Below, piece after piece: positions 1 through 6,250 of a DNA stretch of 6,965 nucleotides. Each line of letters starts with the position of its first letter. Within the stretch, counting starts at the first letter, position 1. The stretch covers positions 1-6,965 of the forward strand of contig VAYD01000270.1 in assembly GCA_005883905.1 (NCBI GenBank). The letters are read 5' to 3'. The DNA comes from Actinomycetota bacterium (GTDB taxonomy: Bacteria > Actinomycetota > Thermoleophilia > Solirubrobacterales > Solirubrobacteraceae). A program made the translations under genes and the position numbers. A model generated the notes under the pieces. The model made no database searches, had not been told where the DNA came from, and saw nothing but the letters and a program-made list of their open reading frames with translations.

Positions 1-90
1 ATCCACCAGCCCACGCCCAAGACGGTCGACTCGCTCCAGCGCCTCGACCATCTGCCCGCCGGCGTCGACATCGAGATCCGTCTCGGCTAG
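1..90 (+). CDS. rpsJ: 30S ribosomal protein S10 (uS10), C-terminal end only
   Basis: Only the last 29 codons and the TAG stop (88-90) are in the window; the gene starts upstream. The visible peptide contains PTPKTVDSLQRLD followed by AGVDIEIRLG, which matches the conserved C-terminus of bacterial S10 (compare PTEKTVDALMRLD...AGVDVQISLG in E. coli, from memory). S10 is a head protein of the 30S subunit and in many bacteria also a partner of NusB in transcription antitermination. It is the first gene of the classical S10 operon, and here it is followed after 3 bases by rplC, as expected. The operon promoter and any L4-responsive leader would lie upstream of this window. Confidence 0.95.
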   Translation: MHQPTPKTVDSLQRLDHLPAGVDIEIRLG

Positions 91-93
91 ACG

Positions 94-711
94 ATGACCG
101 CGATCCTTGCCAAGAAGCTCGGCATGACCCAGGTCTTCCTCGAGGACGGCACGGTCGAGCGCGTCACGGTGCTCGAGGCCGGCCCCTGTCCGGTCACCGG
201 CATCCGCACGCACGATCGCGACGGCTACGAGGCCGTGCAGCTCGCGTTCGACGCCGCCAAGGAGAAGCACCTCACGAAGGCCGAGCTCGGGCATCTCAAG
301 AAGGCCGACGCGGGCCCGCACCGCAAGGTCAAGGAGTTCCGCGACCACGCCGGCGAGCTGACGGTCGGCGAGACGGTCACCGTCGAGGCATTCGAGATCG
401 GCCAGAAGGTCAAGATCTCGGGCACCTCCAAGGGCAAGGGCTTCCAGGGCACGATCAAGCGCCACAACTTCAGCCGCGGCCCCAAGTCCCACGGCTCGCA
501 CAACGTGCGCGCCCCGGGATCGATCGGCGCCTCGGCCTGGCCCGCACGCGTGATGAAGGGCATCCGCGGCCCCGGCCAGATGGGCAACCAGCGTGTGACC
601 AACAAGGGCCTGACGATCGTCCGGCTCGATCCCGCACAGAACCTCATGCTCATCCGCGGCTCGGTCCCCGGACCACGCAACGGCGTGGTGGAGGTGCGCA
701 CCGATGCCTAA
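94..711 (+). CDS. rplC: 50S ribosomal protein L3 (uL3)
   Basis: L3 is an early-assembly 23S rRNA-binding protein whose long loop reaches toward the peptidyl transferase centre. The 205-residue product is close to the usual bacterial length (about 209). It begins with the family signature AKKLGMTQVF (residues 6-15). It has the conserved central block GTSKGKGFQGTIKRHNF (110-126), then RGPKSHGSHNVRAPGSIGAS (128-147), which forms the extended loop. GQMGNQRVT (161-169) keeps the glutamine (Gln162) that corresponds to the PrmB-methylated Gln150 of E. coli; whether it is methylated here is unknown. The ATG at 94 lies 3 bases after the rpsJ stop, with no strong Shine-Dalgarno in front, so translation probably depends on coupling to rpsJ. 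The 3' end overlaps rplD by 8 bases. Confidence 0.97.
   Translation: MTAILAKKLGMTQVFLEDGTVERVTVLEAGPCPVTGIRTHDRDGYEAVQLAFDAAKEKHLTKAELGHLKKADAGPHRKVKEFRDHAGELTVGETVTVEAFEIGQKVKISGTSKGKGFQGTIKRHNFSRGPKSHGSHNVRAPGSIGASAWPARVMKGIRGPGQMGNQRVTNKGLTIVRLDPAQNLMLIRGSVPGPRNGVVEVRTDA
690..694 (+). promoter_or_regulatory. Ribosome binding site of rplD, inside rplC
   Basis: GGAGG is 9 bases before the rplD ATG at 704 and within the last codons of rplC, supporting the 8-base overlap between the two genes as genuine. Confidence 0.65.
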
Positions 712-1333
712 GGCCCAGATCCTCGGCGGCACCAGCACCGCGACGCTCGACGACGCCGTGTTCGGCGCGCGCTTCAACGGCCCGCTCGTGCACGAGTCCG
801 TGCGCGCGGAGCTCGCCGCGCGCCGCCAGGGAACGCACGCGACCAAGACCCGCGGCAACGTCCGCGGCGGCGGCGCCAAGCCGTGGCGTCAGAAGGGCAC
901 CGGCCGCGCCCGCGCCGGCTCGTCGCGTTCGCCCATCTGGACCGGCGGCGGCACCGTCTTCGGGCCGCAGCCGCGCCACTACACCTTCAAGGTCAACCGC
1001 AAGGAGCGCCGCGCGGCGCTGCGCAGCGCGCTGAGCATCCACGCCGAGCGCGAGTCGCTGGCGGTCTTCGACGCGACCAACGGTTTCGACACCCCCTCCA
1101 CCAAGGCTGCCGCGACGCTGCTGGGCGACTGGCTCGGCAAGGACCACGGCTCGGTTCTGGTCGTCCTCGGCGACGCCGAGGAGCAGGTGGCGCTGTCGTT
1201 CCGCAACCTCGACCGCGTCTCCGTCCTGCCCGCGACGGGCACCGGTGTCGCCGACGTCGTCGGCGCCTCCGCACTGCTGCTGTCGCAGGCCGCGGCCGAC
1301 GCGCTCACCGACCGGGCGAAGGGCGGTTCGTGA
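704..1333 (+). CDS. rplD: 50S ribosomal protein L4 (uL4)
   Basis: L4 binds domain I of 23S rRNA and sends a loop into the exit tunnel, where with L22 it forms the constriction. The 209-residue protein is of normal family size (201 in E. coli). The tunnel loop is clear: TKTRGNVRGGGAKPWRQKGT continuing as GRARAGSSRSPIW (residues 47-79). Lys64 sits at the place of E. coli Lys63, where macrolide-resistance changes are known; the wild-type lysine is present. The C-terminal half (about 100-205) is the usual globular domain with RNLDRVSV. The ATG at 704 lies inside the end of rplC, and GGAGG at 690-694 gives a 9-base spacing. In E. coli L4 represses the S10 operon; a leader for such control is not visible here. 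Confidence 0.97.
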   Translation: MPKAQILGGTSTATLDDAVFGARFNGPLVHESVRAELAARRQGTHATKTRGNVRGGGAKPWRQKGTGRARAGSSRSPIWTGGGTVFGPQPRHYTFKVNRKERRAALRSALSIHAERESLAVFDATNGFDTPSTKAAATLLGDWLGKDHGSVLVVLGDAEEQVALSFRNLDRVSVLPATGTGVADVVGASALLLSQAAADALTDRAKGGS

Positions 1334-1635
1334 TGGATCACTCCCAGATCATCATCCGCCCGGTCGTCAGCGAGAAGAGCTACGTGCTGGCGTCACTGGG
1401 CAAGTACACGTTCCGCGTCCACGACGACGCGCACAAGACGCAGATCCGCCAGGCGGTCGAGGCGCTGTTCGACGTGAAGGTCGTCGACGTGCGCACGGCC
1501 TCCGTGAAGTCCAAGCCCAAGCGGCGCGGCTACACGTCGGGCAAGACCCGGTCGTGGAAGAAGGCGATCGTGCAGGTGCGCGAGGGCGACTCCATCCCGA
1601 TCTTCACGAGCCTGCAGGGACTCGAGGAGGGCTAG
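1333..1635 (+). CDS. rplW: 50S ribosomal protein L23 (uL23)
   Basis: L23 sits at the polypeptide exit site and is the main docking point for trigger factor and a contact for SRP. The 100-residue product equals the E. coli length. Visible family features are [14 protein letters not shown] at the N-terminus (residues 6-19), [20 protein letters not shown] (23-42), [20 protein letters not shown] (44-63, leading into the rRNA-binding extended loop) and a final [16 protein letters not shown] strand. The ATG at 1333 shares its A with the TGA stop of rplD (TGATG), a classic termination-reinitiation arrangement. A GTG at 1330 in the same frame would add one Met, but the ATG is preferred. A longer in-frame reading upstream to 883 is only an out-of-frame shadow of rplD. 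Confidence 0.95.
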   Translation: MDHSQIIIRPVVSEKSYVLASLGKYTFRVHDDAHKTQIRQAVEALFDVKVVDVRTASVKSKPKRRGYTSGKTRSWKKAIVQVREGDSIPIFTSLQGLEEG

Positions 1636-1639
1636 TCGC

Positions 1640-2482
1640 ATGCCGATCCGCAACCCCAAGCCGACCAGCCCCGGGCGCCGCTTCGTCACGTACTCGGACT
1701 TCGCCGAGATCACGAAGTCGACACCGGAGAAGTCGCTCACCGAGGGCCTCAAGAAGTCCGGCGGTCGCAACGTCAACGGGCGCAAGACGTCTCGCCATCG
1801 CGGCGGCGGCGCCAAGCGCCTGTATCGCAAGATCGACTTCAAGCGCCGGCGCGACGGCATCCCCGCCAAGGTCGCCGCGATCGAGTACGACCCCAACCGG
1901 ACCGCGTACATCGCGCTGCTGCACTACGTCGACGGCGTCAAGAGCTACATCCTGGCTCCGGCGCGCCTGCAGATCGGTGCGATGGTGTCGAGCGGCCCGG
2001 ACGCCGAGATCTCGGTCGGCAACTGCCTGCCGATCTCGCGGATCCCGGTCGGCACGGTGATCCACAACGTCGAGCTGCAGCCCGGCCGCGGTGGCCAGCT
2101 CGCGCGTTCCGCCGGCGCCTCCGTGCAGCTGATGGCGAAGGAGGGCGACATGGCGACGCTGCGCCTGCCGTCCGGCGAGATGCGCCTGGTTCGCGCGGAG
2201 TGCCGCGCGACGGTCGGCGTGATCGGCAACGCCGAGCACCAGAACATCACCGTGGGCAAGGCCGGCCGCAAGCGTCACATGGGCGTGCGCCCGCAGACGC
2301 GGGGCACGGCCATGAACCCCGTCGACCACCCCCACGGCGGTGGCGAGGGCTCGACCACGGCAGGGCGTCACCCGGTGACGCCGTGGGGCGTGCCCACGCT
2401 CGGGTACCGCACCCGCAAGAAGAACAAGGATTCCGACAGGTACATCGTTCGCGGCCGCCGCCGCGGGAAGGGCAAGAGGTAG
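1640..2482 (+). CDS. rplB: 50S ribosomal protein L2 (uL2)
   Basis: L2 is one of the most conserved ribosomal proteins. It is needed for subunit association and lies close to the peptidyl transferase centre. The 280-residue protein is near the usual 273-280. Its N-terminal region has KPTSPGRRF (7-15) and [19 protein letters not shown] (42-60), followed by the OB-like domain (about 60-125) and the SH3-like domain (about 130-200). The C-terminal signature [17 protein letters not shown] (221-237) includes His230, the counterpart of the functionally important E. coli His229. The tail [14 protein letters not shown] is the usual basic end. The ATG at 1640 follows GGAGG at 1626-1630 by 9 bases and starts 4 bases after the rplW stop. 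Nothing unusual is seen. Confidence 0.98.
   Translation: MPIRNPKPTSPGRRFVTYSDFAEITKSTPEKSLTEGLKKSGGRNVNGRKTSRHRGGGAKRLYRKIDFKRRRDGIPAKVAAIEYDPNRTAYIALLHYVDGVKSYILAPARLQIGAMVSSGPDAEISVGNCLPISRIPVGTVIHNVELQPGRGGQLARSAGASVQLMAKEGDMATLRLPSGEMRLVRAECRATVGVIGNAEHQNITVGKAGRKRHMGVRPQTRGTAMNPVDHPHGGGEGSTTAGRHPVTPWGVPTLGYRTRKKNKDSDRYIVRGRRRGKGKR
2475..2479 (+). promoter_or_regulatory. Ribosome binding site of rpsS
   Basis: AGAGG in the last codons of rplB lies 9 bases before the GTG at 2489 and supports that non-ATG start for S19. Confidence 0.6.
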
Positions 2483-2488
2483 TCGGTC

Positions 2489-2761
2489 GTGTCACGTTCG
2501 TCCAAGAAGGGCCCGTGGGTCGAGGAGCGCCTGATGTCGCGCATCGAGGGCATGAACTCCTCCGGGTCCAAGAACATGGTCAAGACCTGGTCGCGCGCCT
2601 CGACGATCTTCCCGGAGATGGTCGGGCACACGATCGCCGTCCACGACGGCCGCAAGCACGTGCCCGTGTTCGTGTCGGAGTCGATGGTCGGCCACAAGCT
2701 GGGCGAGTTCGCGCCCACGCGTCTGTTCCGTGGCCATGCCGGCTCGGGGAGGGTCCGCTGA
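2489..2761 (+). CDS. rpsS: 30S ribosomal protein S19 (uS19)
   Basis: S19 is a 30S head protein that pairs with S13 near the A site and contacts the 50S subunit. The 90-residue product is typical (about 92). It starts [14 protein letters not shown] (2-15). The middle has [20 protein letters not shown] (32-51), followed by [20 protein letters not shown] (52-71), GEF and the LFRGH block near the end. The start is a GTG at 2489, supported by AGAGG at 2475-2479 and by exact agreement with the family N-terminus; no ATG is available nearby in frame. The stop TGA (2759-2761) shares its A with the rplV ATG. Confidence 0.96.
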   Translation: MSRSSKKGPWVEERLMSRIEGMNSSGSKNMVKTWSRASTIFPEMVGHTIAVHDGRKHVPVFVSESMVGHKLGEFAPTRLFRGHAGSGRVR

Positions 2762-3450
2762 TGGCCGACAAGCCGGGCAACCCGTCCGAGGGCAAGGTCG
2801 ACGAGAAGCTGGAGGCCGAGGCCGCCGAGGCGAAGGCCGAGGCGTCGGTCGAGGCTGCGCAGGAGCAGGCCGAGGCGACGGAGGAGGCTCCGCAGCAGGT
2901 CAAGAAGACCCGCGCGAAGAAGGCTCCCGCCAAGGCCGACGAGGACAAGCCGAAGTCCGCTCGCAAGCCGCGCGCGAAGAAGCCCGCCGAGCCGAAGGCC
3001 GAGGAGCCCAAGGCCGAGGAGGAGAAGCCGGCGGAGGAGCCCAAGCCCGCGGCGGAGCCCAAGCCCGCGCCCGCCCGCCGCACCCGCAAGGAGACGCCGG
3101 AGCGCGTCGTCGTGCGCGCGCACGCCAAGTACGTCCGCACATCCGCGCGCAAGGCGCGTCTGGTCTGCGACCACATCCGCGGCAAGGACGTCGCCGAGGC
3201 GCGCGCGATCCTCACGCACACCAACCGTCAGGTCGCCGAGGCGTGGAGCAAGCTGCTCGAGTCCGCGGTCGCCAACGCGGAGAACAACCACGAGCTGGTC
3301 GCCGACGAGCTGGTCGTGGGACAGGCCTATGTAGACGAGGGGCCGACGCTCAAGCGCTACCGTCCGCGCGCGCTGGGGCGAGCCACGCGAATCCGCAAGC
3401 GGACGAGCCACATGACCATCACCCTCACCACAAACGAGAACGGCAGGTAG
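2761..3450 (+). CDS. rplV: 50S ribosomal protein L22 (uL22) with a long N-terminal Ala/Glu/Lys/Pro extension
   Basis: The L22 domain occupies residues about 116-229: [20 protein letters not shown] (117-136), [20 protein letters not shown] (137-156), [12 protein letters not shown] (167-178), then [20 protein letters not shown] (191-210) for the tunnel hairpin and a RTSHMTITL end. That part is 114 residues, the size of a whole ordinary L22 (110 in E. coli). In front are about 115 extra residues: an acidic Ala/Glu segment (about 14-43), a lysine-rich [11 protein letters not shown] segment (48-58), [13 protein letters not shown] (63-75) and a Pro-Lys-Glu repeat (75-105). The ATG at 2761 is fixed by GGAGGG (2748-2753) 7 bases upstream and the TGATG overlap with rpsS, and the extension uses codons like its surroundings. 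I see no alternative start with an equally good ribosome site next to the core. The extension is probably disordered; its role is unknown. Confidence 0.95.
   Translation: MADKPGNPSEGKVDEKLEAEAAEAKAEASVEAAQEQAEATEEAPQQVKKTRAKKAPAKADEDKPKSARKPRAKKPAEPKAEEPKAEEEKPAEEPKPAAEPKPAPARRTRKETPERVVVRAHAKYVRTSARKARLVCDHIRGKDVAEARAILTHTNRQVAEAWSKLLESAVANAENNHELVADELVVGQAYVDEGPTLKRYRPRALGRATRIRKRTSHMTITLTTNENGR
2983..3075 (+). repeat. Degenerate Pro-Lys-Ala-Glu-Glu repeat region inside rplV
   Basis: Residues 75-105 of L22 are built from imperfect repeats of the form PKAEE / PKPAAE. At the DNA level they come from repeated GAGGAGCCCAAGGCC-like units that vary by a few bases. The pattern resembles the low-complexity tails of histone H1-like bacterial proteins but is too short and degenerate to assign. 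Unit number may vary between strains. Confidence 0.75.
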
Positions 3451-3540
3451 TCGCATGGGTCAGAAGGTCCATCCCGAGGTTCTACGCGTCGGATACATCC
3501 ACGACTGGAAGTCGACCTGGTTCAACGAGCGCGAGTTCTC

Positions 3541-3551
3541 GGACTAACGCC
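3541..3551 (+). other. Deletion junction and premature UAA in rpsC
   Basis: The sequence GGACTAACGCC joins the last good codon of the first S3 frame (GAC, 3542-3544) to the first good codon of the second frame (AAC, 3546-3548), leaving a single spare T at 3545. This T would plausibly be the first base of the next, mostly lost, codon. Skipping it alone would restore the frame but would still leave S3 without an N-terminal helix of about 17 residues. So a simple one-base error does not account for the break. Confidence 0.75.
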
Positions 3552-4079
3552 GGCCTGAGCGACATCACGATCCGCAAGGACGCCAATGAGGTCGAGGTCA
3601 ACATCCACACGGCCCGGCCCGGCATCGTGATCGGCAAGTCCGGCAGCGAGGTCGACGCGCTGCGGCGCGACCTGCACCGGATGACGCGCAAGCAGATCAA
3701 GGTCAACATCCTCGAGATCAAGCGTCCCGAGCTCGACGCGAAGCTCGTCGCGCAGTCGATCGCCGAGCAGCTGCAGAACCGCGTCGCGTTCCGGCGCGCG
3801 ATGAAGCGCGCGCTGACCAGCGCGATGCGCTCCGGCGCCAAGGGCTGCAAGGTGCAGGTCTCCGGCCGCCTGGGCGGCGCGGAGATGGCGCGCACCGAGT
3901 CCTACTCCGACGGCCGCGTCCCTCTGCACACGATGCGCGCGGACATCGACTACGGCTTCTACGAGGCTCGCACGACCTTCGGCCGCATCGGCGTCAAGTG
4001 CTGGATCAACAAGGGCGAGATCATGCCCGAGGGCTACACCGGCGCCGACCTCACCGACCTCGACGCCCCCGCGCCTCAG

Positions 4080-4292
4080 CGCGACGACGATCGCGGCGGC
4101 CGTGGCGGTCGCGACGGCCGTGACGGCCGTGGCCGCGGCGGCCGCGGTGGCCGCGGCGGCGGCCCGGGTGGCCCGGGCGGTCCCGGTGGCGGACGCGGTG
4201 GCCGGGGTGGCGGCGGCGGCGGCGGCTTCGGCGGCGGCCGTGGCGGCGGTGGCCGCGGCGGCGGTCCGGGCGGTCCGCGCGGAGGTGGTCGG
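4080..4292 (+). repeat. GGC/CGN low-complexity tract coding for the RGG-like tail of S3
   Basis: This tract codes for the last 71 residues of S3, which are almost entirely Gly and Arg with a few Pro and Asp, beginning [20 protein letters not shown] and ending GGPRGGGR. It holds many RGG triplets, like the RNA-binding RGG boxes of eukaryotic proteins. The DNA is a dense run of GGC, GGT and CGC codons with many short G tracts, so strong secondary structure in the mRNA and sequencing difficulty are likely. The last part (GGAGG, 4281-4285) also serves as the ribosome binding site of rplP. Confidence 0.85.
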
Positions 4293-4295
4293 TAG

Positions 4296-4706
4296 ATGCT
4301 GAGCCCCAAGCGCGTCAAGCACCGCAAGCAGCACCGCGGCCGGCGTGCGGGTCTCTCCCGCGGCCAGACCAAGGTGCAGTTCGGCGAGTACGGCATCAAG
4401 GCGCTCGACGCCGGCTGGCTCACGAACCGTCAGATCGAGGCTGCCCGAATCGCGATGACCCGCAAGATCAAGCGTGGCGGGAAGGTCTGGATCAACGTCT
4501 ATCCGGACAAGCCGTTCACCAAGAAGCCGGCCGAGACCCGAATGGGCTCCGGCAAGGGCTCGCCCGAGGGCTGGGTCGCCGTGGTCAAGCCGGGCCGCGT
4601 CATGTTCGAGCTCGCCGGCGTGGACGAGCAGCTGGCGCGCGAGGCGATGCGCCTCGCCGGCCACAAGCTGCCCGTGCGCACCAAGTTCGTGACGGCGGAG
4701 GACTAG
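4296..4706 (+). CDS. rplP: 50S ribosomal protein L16 (uL16)
   Basis: L16 binds helices near the A-site tRNA elbow and is needed late in 50S maturation. The 136-residue product has exactly the E. coli length. It starts [20 protein letters not shown] (the usual N-terminus has MLxPKR). It contains [20 protein letters not shown] (29-48), [40 protein letters not shown] and [20 protein letters not shown], all hallmark blocks. The RMGSGKG loop carries the arginine that is hydroxylated in E. coli L16. The ATG at 4296 directly abuts the rpsC stop, with GGAGG at 4281-4285 inside the end of rpsC. If rpsC really stops at 3547, ribosomes would have to start here without coupling. Confidence 0.98.
   Translation: MLSPKRVKHRKQHRGRRAGLSRGQTKVQFGEYGIKALDAGWLTNRQIEAARIAMTRKIKRGGKVWINVYPDKPFTKKPAETRMGSGKGSPEGWVAVVKPGRVMFELAGVDEQLAREAMRLAGHKLPVRTKFVTAED
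4697..4702 (+). promoter_or_regulatory. Ribosome binding site of rpmC (decides its start)
   Basis: GGAGGA lies inside the last codons of rplP. It is 6 bases before the ATG at 4709 but only 3 bases before the in-frame GTG at 4706. The usual spacing therefore favours the ATG. Confidence 0.7.
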
Positions 4707-4708
4707 TG

Positions 4709-4912
4709 ATGAAGGCAGCCGAGATCCGGGAGATGAGCGACGACGAGCTGCGCGAGCAGGTCAAGACCGCTCGCCGCGAGCTGTTCGGGCTGCGCTTCCA
4801 GCACGCCACCGGCGAGCTGGAGAACACCGCCGGCCTTCAGAGCGCCAAGCGCGACCTCGCGCGGGCGCTGACCGTCGCGCGCCAGCGCGGCATCGACATC
4901 GAGACTTCGTAG
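4709..4912 (+). CDS. rpmC: 50S ribosomal protein L29 (uL29)
   Basis: L29 is a small two-helix protein at the tunnel exit next to L23, part of the landing platform for targeting factors. The 67-residue product is close to the family (63 in E. coli). It shows the N-terminal [17 protein letters not shown] (2-18), [20 protein letters not shown] (22-41) with the near-invariant LF.LRFQ..TG.L.N pattern, and a second helix with [15 protein letters not shown] (46-60). The ATG at 4709 is chosen over the GTG at 4706 because of ribosome-site spacing. It sits 2 bases after the rplP stop. Confidence 0.95.
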   Translation: MKAAEIREMSDDELREQVKTARRELFGLRFQHATGELENTAGLQSAKRDLARALTVARQRGIDIETS

Positions 4913-4919
4913 GGACGCA

Positions 4920-5099
4920 ATGACTGACGAAACGAACACCGAAGAGACGCCGGAGGAGACCCCGGTCGAGGAGACCCCGGAGGCTGCGGCCGAGGCGCCC
5001 GTCGAGGAGACGGAGGCGCCCGCGGAGGAGCCCGTAGCCGAGGCCGAGGAGGCCCCGGCCGAGGAGCCCGCCGAAGACGCAGCGCCCGACATCGATCCT
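4920..5099 (+). repeat. Glu/Ala/Pro/Thr low-complexity segment in rpsQ
   Basis: Codons 1-60 of S17 consist mainly of GAG, GCC, CCG and ACG, giving repeated EETPEE, VEETPE and APAEEP patterns. The first part contains three near copies of an EETPxE unit (residues 8-21). No lysine or arginine occurs. The segment is expected to be disordered. Confidence 0.75.
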
Positions 5100-5564
5100 T
5101 CGCTGCCGCGCAAGGAGCGCCTGCGCCTGCTCAAGTCGCGCGAGTCCGGCGAGGCCAAGCCGCAGCGCTCGCCCGAAGACCGCCAGGCCGAGCGCGTCGC
5201 GCTGCGCAAGCAGAAGGCCGCCGCTCGCTCGCGCCGGCGTAAGCAGGAGCGCGAGAAGGCTCGTGCCACCCGTGCCGAGGCGCCGGCACAGGTCACGCCG
5301 CCCAAGGAGCACGGTCCGGGCCGTCCGAAGACGCGCACCGGCATCGTCGTCTCCGACAAGCCCAACAAGACGATCGTCGTGCGCATCGAGGACGCGCGCC
5401 GGCACCGCCGCTACGAGAAGATCGTTCGGTCGACGTCGACGCTGCACGCCCACGACGAGGCCAACGACGCCCATGAGGGCGATCGCGTCACCGTGATCGA
5501 GTCGCGCCCGCTGAGCCGCACCAAGCGCTGGCGGCTCGTCGAGGTCCTGGAGCGGGCGAAGTGA
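4920..5564 (+). CDS. rpsQ: 30S ribosomal protein S17 (uS17) with a long acidic-then-basic N-terminal extension
   Basis: The S17 domain is residues about 135-214: [20 protein letters not shown] (135-154), [20 protein letters not shown] (162-181), then [20 protein letters not shown] and LVEVLERAK. At about 80 residues it matches a complete normal S17 (84 in E. coli), an OB-fold 16S rRNA binder of the 30S body. The preceding 134 residues fall in two parts. Residues 1-60 contain 24 Asp/Glu and no Lys or Arg. Residues 64-120 contain 22 Lys/Arg against 9 Asp/Glu, with an [10 protein letters not shown] cluster, and are probably helical. The ATG at 4920 follows AGGGA (4911-4915) and lies 7 bases after rpmC; coding in this frame is open from there and bridges the space up to the core with no gap. 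The role of the extension is unknown. The gene overlaps rplN by 4 bases. Confidence 0.93.
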   Translation: MTDETNTEETPEETPVEETPEAAAEAPVEETEAPAEEPVAEAEEAPAEEPAEDAAPDIDPSLPRKERLRLLKSRESGEAKPQRSPEDRQAERVALRKQKAAARSRRRKQEREKARATRAEAPAQVTPPKEHGPGRPKTRTGIVVSDKPNKTIVVRIEDARRHRRYEKIVRSTSTLHAHDEANDAHEGDRVTVIESRPLSRTKRWRLVEVLERAK

Positions 5565-5929
5565 TCCAGAACGAGTCACGCCTCAAGGTCGCCGACAACA
5601 CCGGCGCCCGCGAGATCCTCGTCATCCGCGTCAAGGGGGGCTCGAAGCGCCGCTACGCGCACGTCGGCGATGTGATCACGGCGACGGTCAAGCAGGCCAA
5701 CCCGCAGGGCACCGTCAAGAAGGGCGAGGTCGTCACGGCGGTCGTCGTGCGCACGAAGAAGTCCTTCGGGCGCACCGACGGCACCTACATCGCGTTCGAC
5801 GAGAACGCGGCCGTGATCATCGACGCCCAGAACAACCCGCGCGGCACCCGCATCTTCGGCCCCGTGGCGCGCGAGCTGCGCGAGCGCAACTTCATGAAGA
5901 TCGTGTCGCTCGCGCCGGAGGTGCTCTAG
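5561..5929 (+). CDS. rplN: 50S ribosomal protein L14 (uL14)
   Basis: L14 lies at the subunit interface and forms intersubunit bridges with 16S rRNA; it is also the target of the silencing factor RsfS. The 122-residue protein has the normal family length. Conserved blocks are [20 protein letters not shown] (1-20), [17 protein letters not shown] (30-46), [15 protein letters not shown] (53-67), then [23 protein letters not shown] and the C-terminal [12 protein letters not shown]. The start is GTG at 5561, fixed by the family N-terminus; the GTGA overlap with the rpsQ stop is 4 bases, and GGAG lies at 5549-5552. In E. coli this gene opens the separate spc operon with its own promoter; here no space for one exists. 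Confidence 0.97.
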   Translation: MIQNESRLKVADNTGAREILVIRVKGGSKRRYAHVGDVITATVKQANPQGTVKKGEVVTAVVVRTKKSFGRTDGTYIAFDENAAVIIDAQNNPRGTRIFGPVARELRERNFMKIVSLAPEVL

Positions 5930-5930
5930 C

Positions 5931-6248
5931 ATGGCTGTGAAGATCCGCCGCGACGACGAGGTCATCGTCATCTCAGGCAAGGATCGCGGCAAGACCGGCA
6001 AGGTCCTGCGCGTGGACCCGAAGAAGGCCAAGGTCTACGTCGAGGGCCTGAACATCGTCAAGCGCCACCAGCGTCCCAACGCTGGAACCGGCCAGGGCGG
6101 CGGGGTCATCTCCAAGGAGGGCCCCATCCACATCTCGAACGTGATGCTCATCGATCCCAAGGACAAGAAGCCGACCCGCGTGGGCGTGACCCGCGAGGGT
6201 GGCGCGCGCAATCGCGTCGCCCGGCGGTCCGGGAGCAAGTTCGACTAG
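5931..6248 (+). CDS. rplX: 50S ribosomal protein L24 (uL24)
   Basis: L24 is an assembly-initiator protein that binds the 5' domain of 23S rRNA and later sits near the tunnel exit. The 105-residue length equals the family's (104 in E. coli). The KOW motif is at residues about 8-35 ([20 protein letters not shown]), followed by [14 protein letters not shown] (37-50), [20 protein letters not shown] and TRVGV. The ATG at 5931 comes 1 base after the rplN stop, with GGAGG at 5917-5921 giving a 9-base spacing. Confidence 0.97.
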   Translation: MAVKIRRDDEVIVISGKDRGKTGKVLRVDPKKAKVYVEGLNIVKRHQRPNAGTGQGGGVISKEGPIHISNVMLIDPKDKKPTRVGVTREGGARNRVARRSGSKFD

Positions 6249-6250
6249 CC

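Larger units (their letters stand above)
3455..4295 (+). pseudogene. rpsC: 30S ribosomal protein S3 (uS3), disrupted by an out-of-frame deletion; Gly/Arg-rich C-terminal tail
   Basis: S3 lies at the mRNA entry channel of the 30S head and takes part in mRNA unwinding. The ATG at 3455 opens a normal S3 start, [20 protein letters not shown], and reads WFNEREFSD before a TAA at 3545-3547 after only 30 codons. S3 resumes in the next frame from 3546 as [11 protein letters not shown], with [13 protein letters not shown] (KH domain GxxG loop) and then the C-terminal domain ([39 protein letters not shown]) up to TAG at 4293-4295. Against E. coli S3, 17 residues are absent at the junction; 17 codons minus the spare base is 50 bases, which also explains the frame change. 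The intact protein would be about 296 residues, of which the last 71 are a Gly/Arg tail. No good restart site precedes the KH domain. S3 is essential, so an assembly error is likelier than a true pseudogene. Confidence 0.85.

Noticed and set aside
2368..3456. A 362-codon open frame on the minus strand opposite rplB, rpsS and rplV
   Set aside because: It mirrors the low-complexity rplV extension ([15 protein letters not shown] runs) and shows no family motif.
2730..3545. Open frame running into the second half of rpsC from upstream, which could be read as a fused novel protein
   Set aside because: The upstream part is an out-of-frame reading of rplV; only the part from 3546 is S3. The join is a by-product of the frame change in rpsC.
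3541..3551. Programmed +1 frameshift at UAA, as in prfB, to rescue rpsC
   Set aside because: The slippery context is absent (GAC before UAA, not CUU), there is no matching upstream Shine-Dalgarno-like stimulator, and the product would still lack about 17 residues of the N-terminal domain.
4090..4292. G-quadruplex or CRISPR-like repeat in the rpsC tail
   Set aside because: The repeats are codon-sized and degenerate with no spacers, so not a CRISPR array; G tracts are mostly two bases long, so a stable quadruplex cannot be claimed by eye.
4102..4302. Small open frame in the GGC tract coding for an Ala/Val-rich peptide
   Set aside because: It is a frame-shifted reading of the S3 Gly/Arg tail; any frame through such a GC-rich tract stays open.
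3522..4664. A 380-codon open frame on the minus strand opposite rpsC and rplP
   Set aside because: It lies opposite well-identified ribosomal genes and has Ala/Leu/Arg/Asp-rich composition typical of antisense frames in GC-rich DNA, with no recognisable domain.
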